NCBI GenBank assembly: GCA_029964075.1
Contig: CM057142.1
Coordinates: 36,830,392-36,894,391, forward strand
Length of the DNA stretch: 64,000 nucleotides
Reading direction: 5' to 3'
Source: Patiria pectinifera
Lineage: Eukaryota > Echinodermata > Asteroidea > Valvatida > Asterinidae
This document shows positions 10,731 through 21,354 of this stretch, piece after piece (position 1 is the first letter of the stretch; each line of letters begins with the position of its first letter). The notes below the pieces were generated by a model. It saw nothing but the letters and a program-made list of their open reading frames with translations. It did no database searches and had not been told where the DNA came from. Both the position numbers and the translations under genes were made by a program.

Positions 10731-11284
10731 GAGTTTAACGTGGGTCTATAACTGAATCCAAAATCTCACATTTTGCAATTTTTGAAATTTGGTCGTGGAC
10801 CGAACGTTGACAAACTAAAAAGTCAAATGCCCTATTTAAAAATAAAAGTAGAACGTTTTGGCAGAAACCAGAACTTCACCAATGTTCTACAAGCAGAAAC
10901 TGGTCGTAGACTTATTAACTCGAAAGTGGTTTAGACGAGACATAATATTACACCACTCCGTTTCTATGAGAGTTGCCATTTAAAGGCTCCTCCTCTTGTT
11001 TTACTCAACTTAATGAATAAATCAGTGACCATATTATACTTTCCCCGAATAATTTCTGTTCTCCATCGGAGAAAGATTGTTGCATAATGAAGCCACTTGT
11101 ATATGCCAATCAAGCTCAATCATTGCAAACATGTAGAGAACAAGAATCTGGGACTGGGGAACATTAAAATTTTTTTCAGAAAATCCTGTTTTTTCCAGTA
11201 AGAATTGGCTTTTTCATTTGTCCAATTTTGGTCCTCGACTAATTATACCACTTGGCACAAAATAGGAGACTTTGATTTTTGCGA

Positions 11285-11425
11285 AACGCTCAACCCAAAT
11301 TTCTGCAAGTGGAATTTTGAAAATCTTAGTTGTCCACTTTTTGGACGCCAACAGAGTCGTCAAAGTAAATTCCAAAGTTCTGCCAGCAGAAAACTGATAT
11401 TTAAAAAAAAAAGATTGCGCGACTT
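11285..11425 (-). repeat. inverted copy of the 10312 repeat unit
   Basis: Read on the minus strand it shows GTCGCGCAATC, AGTTTTCTGCTGGCAGAA, TTTACTTTGACGACT, CCAAAAAGTGGACAAC and AAATTCCACTTGCAGAA, in the same order as the units at 10312-10511. Confidence 0.7.
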
Positions 11426-12716
11426 CCGTGAAAAAAAAAAGAACAAGAGTGATGCTGGCAGAAAAGTTTTGTCTACTTTTGAAGCTCCATAATTACCTTT
11501 AAATGTATGTGACATTTTCACAAAGTGATCACACAATTATCCCGGATGATGTAAAAAACAAAAACAAAAAAACAACAACAACATTGTTGAGATTTCAGAT
11601 TTTTCCCTCCTATATTTGTCATCATGCCAAATTGTTACGAACAAAAAGAAAAGACTTCAAGGAAAATAAACATAGGATAACGAAAGACTGGTTAGTAAGT
11701 GAACGAATTTACAGTTGTAATGTCTTTATTTAGTGATCAATTGCTATCTTTCAACTTGTTTTTCCAGTCTCAAAAACACCAAACTGTACTGAACTAAAAA
11801 AAAAAATGAAGCAGGCGTTAGCCTTCGATATAGGCGAGGAGACAGAACCGTAGTTCCACAATCACGCGAATCACATAAGGCCTCTAAGTGCCGCCGGTTC
11901 ATATGGACAATTATTTTTTTAATTGAGAAAGAAAGAAACTATATATACGATTTTCGTACCAATGTTAAATTGCTAAATGGTCGGCATTATTTGAAGAACG
12001 CCGAAGGTTTTTGTTTCTGAGATATTATTGAAAAGACAGTTCGATGAAGTGACGTGTGTCAATTTTCACAAATCACATGTAGGCCTAGTATAGGTTTTCC
12101 CGGCCAATTTCTTAAAATGTTAATTCAGTTCTGAAAATCGGTCGTTCATTTTCGTCTGAATTTGAGAATCGCTCTGAACACGTGTTTCATTTTCGCTACC
12201 AGAGCATTCGATTCCAATTCAGTTCAATCAATTAAGTGATTGAGCAGCACCTTTCGTTTATGTCCATTCAGATTCGTTTAAAAGATTTCTTTTTCCTTTT
12301 TAGATGGCGATTTCAAATATTCATCATTCTAATGTTCTAATATTCATAATGCCATCGGCACCAGATATAACTAGGGGTTCCTTTCCATTAACCGTCAATC
12401 AAATTAGCTGTACCTGAAATCAATTTAGAAAAGGAATGCTTGCGTAAATGAATGCACAGGTAACGTAATTGGCCGTCTGTTTCTCAAATCCAAATGCACG
12501 GACAACGAAAATGATTGAAATTTCGTTGAATTGAAATGGGATAAAAGTCGTGCATTCAAATTCAGAGGAAAACGAATGACTGATTTTCAAAAGTGAATGA
12601 ACATTTCAGGAAATTGGCAGGGAAAACCTATAGTTTGTAGAGTAATTCCATATTTTAGCTGCTGCGCTGCTTATCTCCCTAATTCTAATTAACCTTTCAC
12701 AATTTTGCAATTGCAG

Positions 12717-12829
12717 CACTGAGACACGTTGCACTTGACGATTACGCGGCACAAAAGGAAGACGAATTCGGTTGTACTGCCTCACATGATACACCGCCCT
12801 CGGCGAGTGGGAAGGAGATGATAAGACCG
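12717..12829 (+). CDS. kinase gene, exon 3 of the supported model
   Basis: A 113-bp block between a pyrimidine-rich acceptor (CACAATTTTGCAATTGCAG) and a donor, GACCG|GTATGT. Only one frame is open. It reads LRHVALDDYAAQKEDEFGC and then a Ser/Pro-rich stretch ending GKEMIRP on a codon boundary. The open frame needs exactly one base from the previous exon, which the exon ending at 10093 supplies, and its end phase matches the exon at 19754. It encodes part of the acidic, low-complexity linker between kinase and coiled coil. Confidence 0.7.
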
Positions 12830-13880
12830 GTATGTAATATCGACCGGTAATGTAATAATTTCTGATTTTTGGGGGATTTTTGAACAGTTTGGGAACTTAG
12901 TTTATTTGCGACTTTTATGGGTCATCCTGCCGATAAGTTTTCCGGCAACTTTCAAAAAGTTTTCATTCAATTTAATGCCTGGCACATTCAATTGAGATTG
13001 AATTTGAAAAATTACGCAGAATGTCATTTTCATTAATGGGCAAACATTACACAGTTTGTCAACCATGCGTTTCCGCATTCCGATATCTGAATTATATCAT
13101 ACCTGATGGTACTCTATGTTATAGACCATGGCATGGTCTGTAACGTTTCAGCAGATTCGCTGATTAATTATGCAAGACAACCGCATCTTGACTTCTAGAT
13201 TTTGACCAATCAGCGGGCACTTTCTATATCGGGTCTTCCGTCATTCACCGTTGTCGCGTCATAGACACGGATAAAAAAAAATGCCCTACACACAGCAACA
13301 AAGGGCTGTGGTCACGCGCTCTGTATTATGTTACGTGATATACGCGCCCGGTTGTATTCAAAACACTGCATTCGAATTAGCCAATCACACGTTAAGTCCT
13401 GAATTTGGAATAAAATTACCACACGATTTAGTAAAGTCGACTCCGATTGGATGAGGCGCGAGATCGCATAAATCTGCATGCTTTGACATATCAGACGTCA
13501 TACAGGAGACTTGGCTCCGTGGATAACGGGTGATACACTCAGACTAACCTGATGGTACAACCATTACCAAACATGCATACTGCCCCGATATGTCTTGTAC
13601 GCCCAGAGATCGATGGGTGAATCAGCGATGAATAAAAAAGTAACAACAATTGAACAAAAAGAACGGTAAACAAAGTTAAAAGATGACTAAACGTGTCAAC
13701 ATATAAAATGCCCGTAATTTTGTTCAAACTTTCAAAGTTTTAAGTGGAGAAGATCAACAGTGAAAACGTAGAAACCCTTATCCCTTTTCATTTCATTATT
13801 TGGTTACATCGTCTATCGCTCATAATTATCAGATAATTTGTTACACTATACATTTTACAGTCACAAAGATTTTGAGGAAA

Positions 13881-13894
13881 TAGGAACATTATAT
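13881..13894. repeat. target-site duplication, left
   Basis: TAGGAACATTATAT here is repeated exactly at 15519-15532, directly flanking the LINE insertion. Confidence 0.9.
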
Positions 13895-13896
13895 GT

Positions 13897-15482
13897 GCAG
13901 ACTTCTATCAGGACCTGTATAGCTTAACGAGACAACAGCATCAAGTAGCTCCAAACAACTCAATAAGGAACACAGAAATTCCATCGATTCTACAAAGAGA
14001 AGTAGAAGAGGCACTTAATTCAATGAAAGACAACAAAGCACCGGACATTGATGAAATCACAAGCGACATCATTAAACAAGGAGGAGATGAGATTTTACAA
14101 CAGTTAACCCAACTATTCAACCAGCTATTTGAAACCCAGAAAATACCAACATCATGGAAAGAAGCAAAGATGATTCTTCTGTTCAAGAAAGGAGATAAAG
14201 CAGATGTAAAAAAACTATCGTCCAATCAGCCTTCTGTCTCATCTATATAAGCTCTTCACAAAAATAATCCAGAACAGAATCAAAGATGCGCTCGACGACA
14301 ACCAACCAAGAGAACAAGCTGGTTTCAGAGCTGGCTTCTCAACAACAGACCACCTACATGCAATCAATCAACTCATTGAAAAGGCTTGTGAATACCAACT
14401 CCAACTGTGCCTAGGATTTGTCGACTACCAGAAGGCATTAGACTCTGTCGAACATTCTGCCATGTTCGAGGCCTTGAGAAAGGTGAATGATGATGAAGGA
14501 TATGTCCGAATTCTTGAAGACATTTATACTGATGCAACTGCCCGTATTTATATTGACAACGATGTATCCAGGACTGTCAACATCCAGAGAGGCGTAAGGC
14601 AGGGCGACACCCTTTCTCCAAAGATATTTACTACAACTATAGAGGAAGTGTTTAGAAAGACAGACTTGGATAATGGTGTTAATATTGACGGAGAACCTCT
14701 CACAGACCTGCGATTCGCTGATGATGTGGCAATGATTTCAACAACTGTTAAAGGTATGGATGAGCAGCTATCCAGCTTAAACAAAGAAAGCAAGCTAATT
14801 GGCTTAACCATGCATAAAGACAAAACAAAGTACATGACAAACTTTGAGACCCAGGAAGACATTGAAATAGAGGGACGGAAACTAGAGAAGGTGAACAACT
14901 ATAGGTACCTTGGACAGACACTGAAAATGGAGGACACCACGAGAGAAGAGGTGAAGCTGAGAATCAAAGCAGGGTGGATGAAATTTGGTCAACACAAAGA
15001 CATGCTAACAGACAACAAATTACCAATATCACTAAGGAAAAGACTATTCAATCAGTGTGTGCTATCCACTATGACTTATGGATCAGAAACTTGGTCATTA
15101 ACTAAAGAACTTGAACAGAAACTCACAACAGCACAGAGAGCTATGGAAAGACAGCTGCTTCACTTATCCCTACGAGATAGAGTAAAACATGAAGTAATTC
15201 GGCAGAAAACTGGGGTGAAAGATGTCATAGAGAAAGTCAGCGAAGCAAAATGGAGATGGGCAGGGCATGTAGCAAGAATTCAGGATAATAGATGGACATG
15301 CAGATTAACAGATTGGCAACCACGAATGGGAAAGCGAAGGAGAGGAAGACCAAAAAAAAAGATGGAGAGATGATATAACTACATATATGGGAACAGCGAC
15401 TTGGACTCGGACAGCCAGAAACAGAAGTGATTGGAAACGTCATGAGGAGGGCTTCATTCGACAGTGGATGGACGTAGCCTGA
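13897..15482 (+). pseudogene. LINE reverse transcriptase, truncated, two frame shifts
   Basis: Open pieces are 14023-14250 and 14462-15373, with coding sequence also before and between them. RT motifs seen: DEITSDIIKQGG (motif 0/1), YQKALDSVEHSAMFEAL (motif A region), GVRQGDTLSPKIF (motif B), LRFADDVAMIS with the catalytic DD, and NNYRYLGQT (motif D/E). The C terminus carries the WRWAGHVAR and RRGRPKK strings common in invertebrate endonuclease-reverse transcriptases. Frame changes fall in an A7 run near 14208 and an A9 run near 15353, so they may be either old mutations or homopolymer errors. The endonuclease part is missing. Confidence 0.85.
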
Positions 15483-15518
15483 TAGATAGATAGATAGATA
15501 GATAGATATATAGATAGA
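15481..15518 (+). repeat. (GATA)n LINE tail microsatellite
   Basis: About nine GATA units with one variant, forming the 3' end of the LINE just before its target duplication. Confidence 0.95.
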
Positions 15519-15532
15519 TAGGAACATTATAT
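15519..15532. repeat. target-site duplication, right
   Basis: Exact copy of 13881-13894, so the insertion boundary is certain to within the shared TA. Confidence 0.9.
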
Positions 15533-15759
15533 AAATTTAAACATCTTCTCAATTTGAAAGATCAAACGATGAAAACGATGGTCCATAAACGAATAAGAAA
15601 AGCAAAGCATGGTAATACGTCATATGCGCACAGACATTTGCTAATTTGAATGCGTCAATAATCAAAAGATGTCAAGAAATTATTTTAATCATGCTTCAAA
15701 TTAAATCTTAAATGCATTAAAGCGAAATAGAATGCCCCAAACGAAAACGAACGTTACGA

Positions 15760-17501
15760 GCAAAATTTGCTTTGCGGCTTCGGGAGTTGGAATTTCGTCT
15801 CGGTTCAGGTTGCCCTTCTGGAAACACATTGGCAAGGCATATCTTGGAGCATGATTTTCCCTGCATTCCTTCTCCACACACCTCCGTGCAGTTTGGGGCA
15901 GCCACAGTCGGTTCTGTACCGACTAGCTCCCTGACGGTCACTGTCGCACTCTGAACAGCAAATATCGACCTTGCAATCTTTGGCCTGGTGGGCAGTAGAC
16001 GCACAGCATCTATAGCATATAGCATGTTCTTTCAAGAATGCCTTTCTTTCTTCTAGTGGTTGTCTTCGGAACCATCGACATTTTCTGAGGGAGTGGGGCT
16101 TCTTGTGAATAGGACACTGCTTATCTGGTTCCATCAGCTTATTGGAGTCAGATGATTGGGTCGCTGATGTTCCAACTACAGTCTTGTGCACAGTGATTGA
16201 GGACTTGGGCTTGAACCGGTTTGGTGAGGGCTTCTCAGCAGCAATGGTTGTCGCATTGGAGGGTTAAAGCACAAAGCTTGGATCAGTTCGCATCTCAGCC
16301 TGTGAGTACACGAAGTTGACGAAGAAAGAAAAGGGTGGGAAAGACACCCGATGTGTCTTCTTGTACGTCGAGCCTTGTGTCAGCCACTTCTCTTGAAGAT
16401 AGTGAGGGAGCTTCTCTACAATGGGATTTGTCCCTCTAGCAGTGTCCAAGTATCTAAGACCTGGTAGCTTGTCTTCAAGCTTAGCTGCCTTCACTTCTGC
16501 GAGAAGATCTGCAAGCTCCTGTAGTCTCAGATAGTCTCTGTTTCCAATCTTAGGAAATTTTCTCCAAACACGAGAAGAGAGACGTCTCGATGGCTTCTGG
16601 AGATCCATATTTCTTAACCAACCTTTGCCACACCATGTCCAGGCCTGCCGATGAATTGTTTATGTGGACCGCTCTGATTCTCATGCTGCTGTGACTCTCC
16701 ACCAAGCCACTTGGTAAGTAGATCCAGTTCCTCACTGGGTTTGAAGTTTAGTCCTCGTGTGACATTACAGTAACTGGCCTTCCAAGACAAGTAATTCTCT
16801 GGCCGGTTGTCAAAAACCTTGAGTTCCGCAGAGAGGAGGCCTCGACGAGCGAGGTGAGCTGTGAGATCGGAGATGTCTGAATATCTAGGGAGGTTCCGGT
16901 ATAATGGTCCGCTGTTGTAACCGTACTTGTTGTGATGATCGGCCACATCAGTACACGTATAGTGTGGGGTGTGTGAAAGGGGAGTTGACATGGTAGGTAT
17001 AGGGGGTGCAGCTTGCCAGGCTGAAGGATTCTGCGGGAGTCGTGCAGGTAAGGGGTCTTGCGAGTCGACAGCGATAGTTTGTAGATGTGAGTCCCCATTA
17101 TCAATGGGGTTGTCCTTTTGGTCAACTTGGGTGGTGGGTTGATCTTCGTGATCAAAATGTGCCTTCACGTACTCTTCTGTACATTGCATGGCTTCAGGTT
17201 GAAGAACAAGGGGGACTTGCAGTGCTCTGTCCTTAGTTGCTTCAGTGTTTGCAGCTTCCTCTAGTACTTTGGCAGCAGCTAATGCAGATTGAGCTTCGCC
17301 CTCTTCCTGCATAGCGACGAGCATGGCGTCAAGCCGTGCCCGTTCCACCTTCATCTCAATCTGACGTCTGGTGTAGTAAGCTCTTGCGCGTGCGGCCTCT
17401 GCTGCAGCACGGGCCTCTGCTGCAGCCAAGCTGACGTTGGACTAGACCGAGTGTCGTGAAGATAAAAACGGGGGTCCACGGGACCTTGGAGGCGCCGACA
17501 T
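15760..17501 (-). pseudogene. BEL/Pao Gag and start of pol, frame-broken
   Basis: Minus-strand pieces follow in order from a probable ATG at 17501-17499. First comes an Ala/Arg/Glu-rich coiled-coil-like segment (AAAEARAAAEAARARAYYTR), then a Gag domain of the BEL/Pao type (FDNRPENYLSWKASY, GLDMVWQRLVKKYGSPEAI), a helical region (KFPKIGNRDYLRLQELADLL), and cysteine/histidine motifs (CPIHKKPHSLRKC, CYRCCASTAHQAKDC) leading into the pro-pol start (CSKICLANVFPEG). Breaks occur near 17440, 16680, 16290 and 15900. Homology ends near 15760, so most of pol is missing. Gag packages element RNA in this family. Confidence 0.82.
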
Positions 17502-17509
17502 TGTGGAAC

Positions 17510-17529
17510 AATGTTGCAGCAGGATACCA
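17510..17529 (-). promoter_or_regulatory. BEL/Pao primer-binding site candidate
   Basis: Minus-strand TGGTATCCTGCTGCAAC begins five bases after an ACA-ending LTR candidate and 20-30 bases before the Gag ATG. The position fits a tRNA primer site. The tRNA was not identified. Confidence 0.45.
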
Positions 17530-17534
17530 GTTAA

Positions 17535-18444
17535 TGTAGATCCTCTTGGGGTGTAGCGTTAATCTTTTCACTCTTCTGCCCTCACTGCACGTGTATGTGC
17601 GCAGCTATGCAGAGACTAAACACTCTCCCAATGAGCCAAAAATGGACTGTAGTGAAGTCGACGAATCAGCTGTTTATTGGAAGCGGTGTGAAACTGCAAT
17701 TTAAATCATACAGAACACATTTTGAGTTTAAACAATAAAGTACAGAAGATTAATGGAGTATTACTTAGTGTGAGGCGATTACATGAACTATCTTAATTGA
17801 CCACTAATGAAAGAGACGAAAATACAGGAAATGGCCCAAGGACTATGACAAGTCTACCCCAAGAATCCAAATTCTGAGAATAAAACTAGCTGGAAATACC
17901 CCCTTAATGACAGAGAAATTACAATAAAGATTTCAGACATGTGAAAGTAGACGAATCCCCCAAAATTGACATGTAAGCGGGATCAGAAGGAAAAACCAAG
18001 CCCTCAAAATGTCCACAAAAACCCATTCAAAATGTACATGAGACCGAACACGTTTATGTACACGTGTCCGTAAATAAACGACACTAACTTTACGGAATAG
18101 CCCCCAAAACCCCACAAAACAGTGATTAAACTAGTAAAGCTTATACATTACATGATCAGAGAAAGATTACTTACAGATTGTGCTGATTAAAGGGAATGTA
18201 CAACATTTGCTTTTGCTGCAATTTTCAGAAATAGATGGATTTGGAGGATTAGTATGTTATAGCAAATATTGTTAAAATGACTTGTTTCACGATTTGGGCT
18301 TGTAGATGCTGGAAAACCAAGAAAACCAATCATGTTTTTGTAGTCTGGTTCCCTGACCCCACTTAAGATGAAACAGAGCAATTTATAACCTTTGCGGAAT
18401 TGTAAGGTCAGAGAATCAGTCTAGCAGGCTTGTACCCCTTCACA
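17535..18444 (-). repeat. BEL/Pao 5' LTR candidate
   Basis: The segment starts TGTAGATCC and ends CTTCACA on plus, so on minus it runs TGTGAAGGGG...TCTACA with TGT/ACA ends, directly upstream of the primer site. A TTTATT (AATAAA on minus) at about 17670 lies near the 3' end. The partner LTR is absent because the element is truncated, so the outer edge (18444) is a guess from the terminal motif alone. Confidence 0.4.
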
Positions 18445-18527
18445 GGTGTGTAATCAATTGCAAAGAAAACGCGGAATAACTAATTATGAAAAATTAGAAG
18501 CACTTTTTGAAAAAAAAGCCAGTTTTC

Positions 18528-18557
18528 TCCAACGCTGGTCGGCCGACCAGCGTTGGA
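18528..18557. repeat. 30-bp perfect palindrome
   Basis: The half TCCAACGCTGGTCGG is followed directly by its reverse complement with no loop. The next bases pair only partly (three of four T:A beyond one mismatch). It lies in kinase intron 3 just outside the BEL LTR candidate. Confidence 0.95.
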
Positions 18558-19753
18558 AAAATCCCATTTTTCTTGAAAATGACAGCACACTAGGAGCCAC
18601 GATTTTACAGAATGTTTTAGACTGTCATTCCCTAACAATCCAGTAAGGTATTTCGTGATAATTCGATCATTTCGTTTTGCGATGTTTGCAAATGTTGTAT
18701 CTTCCCTTTAAGGGGATTGGATTACTGGTAAAACCTGTCGAAATTACTGATTTTCTAGAGTGTAACTGTGATGAATAACTAATGATCAGAACCCTGGCAT
18801 GAAAAAATACGAATGAACGGCAGAGGGCGCTATACACATTTTGGAACGGCTGCCGAAGGCAGAACAGGCACATACTCTCGATACCTGCATGCATGCACGC
18901 ATGTTTACACGCACACACGTTTGTCTATGGTGTAAATTTAGGATTTTCTATTGTTCATCATCATCGATCTTTTGTTTATACTCTAACTTTTTGCAACAGC
19001 TCCAATTGGTTTTGTATACATTTTCTATAATGGAGGACGTCCTCGATTCCTGTCCTCAATTACTCGACGATGCTTCACATATGTGGGCTCTCGAATTACA
19101 TCATAAACAGACGCACGCACCCATATTCAAATTACAAAAGGAAGAAAGATAAAAATTAAAAGGCGTATAACGGCGGAATGACGTTAATTACTTTCTTTCA
19201 ATTCAGAATGGCTATTCACTGGAAACATGTTCATGCATATATGGATTTAACAGTGGGTTGGGCTTAATTTATTCATTGGCATTAACATTGGTAATCCTAT
19301 TAAGACTGGGCCAAATCTAATTCAAAAGTTACACACAATGAGAGAGTCAGTGAATAATTGAGCATATGCTTCCTCATCTGTGGCAAAACCCGACAATATA
19401 AGCCATAGCCTTTATTCACGAGTCGGCCATATTAAATTGAAAGCGAGGTACAATCTTCATTTTTGGAACATTTGCGAATAGAAATAAAAGCAATGACGTT
19501 AAGTTAATTACATATTAATACCATTCTGCTCCGATGAATTATTTAAAATGTGTGACTGAACAAACCCTAATATTTTAAGGCATATAAACAAAATAAATAA
19601 AATAAGAGTGATGCTTGCATGGAACGCATGAATAGTCTGGCACCCTTCCATTCAACAGTTTACAATTTATAAAATACATTCAGGGAACACGATAAAAATA
19701 GCTTCCTCATGGATAAGGTATAATGAATAGTACTTTATTTTGTACATTTATAG

Positions 19754-20428
19754 GTGAAGTCTGGACATAGCATGCCCGTCACGAGTACCGCCAGCGCCAG
19801 TGATAGCCCCCAAAGTGTGGTCGTTCTTACTGTTGGTGAATTGGAGGGGAAGAGTCTTACCCAAGTCCTGCAGAATCGTAAACGCTTAGAGCTAACAGTC
19901 AAAAGGCTAGAATCACAGTCCGGCATCTATCGAGCTAAAATGGGGGAGCTGCAAAAAGAGCAGAAAGAACTCAAACGTTGTCAAAGAGAAATAGAAGATA
20001 CCGACTCTTTTCAGTACCAAATTGAAGATGTAGAAAAGCGATACCGAGATGCAGCCGGTACAAAACTTACTGTTGAAGAAGTGATAGGGAAACTCAAAGT
20101 CGAAATCGAGATCTTGGAACAGGCCGATGCCGGTTTGGTTGCAGAAATCCATGGTCTTTTACAACGCCTTGAAGAGATTGCTCTCAAGCCAAACCCGATC
20201 GGCTTATGTGAATATATTGATTTGTTGATTGAAGATCAGCAGAAAGAGGCCAAGCCAGGTTGGAAAGAGAGAGTGGAGCTTCTGCAATCATATAAGGGTC
20301 AAAACAGCCTGTTGGATTCAGTGAATTCAGGATTTAGACAAGGGAAACAAACAGTGCATAATGCATGGAATTGGATTATGAGGAAGTCACGATTTTCAAA
20401 CACAGACCAAGATGGAAATCCTGTTTGA
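19754..20428 (+). CDS. kinase gene, terminal exon with coiled coil
   Basis: A 675-bp open block follows the acceptor TTGTACATTTATAG and ends in TGA at 20426-20428. It starts in phase 0 (VKSGHSMPVTST), matching the exon at 12829. After a Ser-rich linker, residues about 30-150 form heptad-rich helices (VLQNRKRLELTVKRLESQ, KMGELQKEQKELKRCQREIE, VEEVIGKLKVEIEILEQAD), a coiled coil. The tail includes CEYIDLLIEDQQKEAKPGW and HNAWNWIMRKSRF. With the three upstream exons the model totals 1,737 nt, divisible by three, or 578 residues. A C-terminal coiled coil after the kinase also occurs in TAK1, where it binds TAB adaptors; that role is inferred here only by analogy. Confidence 0.75.
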   Translation: MKSGHSMPVTSTASASDSPQSVVVLTVGELEGKSLTQVLQNRKRLELTVKRLESQSGIYRAKMGELQKEQKELKRCQREIEDTDSFQYQIEDVEKRYRDAAGTKLTVEEVIGKLKVEIEILEQADAGLVAEIHGLLQRLEEIALKPNPIGLCEYIDLLIEDQQKEAKPGWKERVELLQSYKGQNSLLDSVNSGFRQGKQTVHNAWNWIMRKSRFSNTDQDGNPV

Positions 20429-21354
20429 ATATGTCAATGGACATTATGAGCATGCATGACCGCTTTGATTCACCATACGCCAGAGAAGCTATTTAGAATC
20501 TACGAGATAAATAGAAACCTCAAACTAATGTACCAGTGATGATGTGACAGTACATAATTACGCTTTTTAGAACCTCTAGAGAAATGAGGAAAGCTTTGCA
20601 TAGGGAGAGAAACAATACAAAATGTAGCTTAATCATTTGTTTATTAGGTTAATATCGAACAATTTACAAATACAGTAAAAATTTCCTGGGCTTTCCTTAT
20701 TCAAGTTTTTTGACAATGTCATATATTGGCTTATTGGAGGCGCAGTTTGAATCACAAGATCATGTGACATCTTCATGCACTAGCGGTGTGTGTACGTCAG
20801 AAGATATTATTTATTCTTAATTTTCCAACAATGGTCGTTCAGAAGGTTTACTCATAAAAACCCTAACAATACGAATTTGCTGTTGCCCTCTAATAACGCA
20901 AATTCATCTAAATGTGAACAATTGGTTTGTAACCTGTATGCAGAATACAACATTGCGTCAACAAAAATAATGCAGGTCGACTCAAAAAGAAATTGACCAA
21001 GGGATTTTTTTTTTCAACTACATGTGCTGTTCGCTGCATTAAATTAATAAAGGAATGCAGTATGTTATTGACTTAGTAACCGTAAAAACTTCACGAAATG
21101 TGTATACTCCATTCAAAAGTGATTTCTATTTTGATAGACTACAGCACAAAATTTAGTCGTCCACCACAGATCAGTGACCGATAGGCATTGATGAATACCC
21201 TTTATTGGCAGTTACTCGGCTTTGGCGGTTCGTATATACATAATATATACAACCAACAAATCTTGCAAAGGACTCATACCAAACACAAACTATGATGGCA
21301 CTAATAATGCTTCAGTCTTGACTGAAATTGTATTTGAATGCCTGAACAGCGATT
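20429..21354. other. 3' flank of the kinase gene
   Basis: Probable 3' UTR and flank. No other coding signal seen. Confidence 0.4.
21045..21050 (+). promoter_or_regulatory. polyadenylation hexamer candidate
   Basis: AATAAA about 620 bp after the kinase stop codon, in ATTAATAAAGGAATG. Earlier non-canonical signals cannot be excluded. Confidence 0.35.

Larger units (their letters stand above)
10094..12716. other. kinase intron 2: tandem and inverted repeats
   Basis: It starts GTGAGT and ends AATTTTGCAATTGCAG. It holds a 200-bp tandem pair at 10312-10730 and an inverted copy at about 11285-11425. The rest is AT-rich with no coding signal. Confidence 0.6.
13895..15518 (+). mobile_element. 5'-truncated non-LTR retrotransposon (LINE)
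   Basis: The insertion is flanked by a perfect 14-bp target duplication. It starts within the reverse transcriptase region and ends in a GATA-type tetranucleotide tail (15481-15518). The truncated 5' end with an intact 3' tail is the typical product of target-primed reverse transcription. It is in the sense direction of the host intron. Confidence 0.92.
12830..19753. other. kinase intron 3: LINE and BEL/Pao insertions
   Basis: A 6.9-kb intron from GTATGT to CATTTATAG. It contains a LINE insertion (13895-15518, same strand), a BEL/Pao element (about 15760-18444, opposite strand) and a 30-bp perfect palindrome (18528-18557). 13070-13560 and 18560-19750 show no other supported feature apart from a near-palindrome, AGACCATGGCATGGTCT, at about 13122. 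Confidence 0.55.

Noticed and set aside
15717..16025. Cysteine-rich minus ORF as a host gene
   Set aside because: The cysteine pattern and neighbours fit the BEL/Pao Gag-pol junction.
17514..17529. 16-nt match GCAGCAGGATACCAGT between the BEL leader and MITE copy A (near 4829)
   Set aside because: Too short to imply common origin. In the BEL element it is the primer-site region, and the surrounding sequence does not match.
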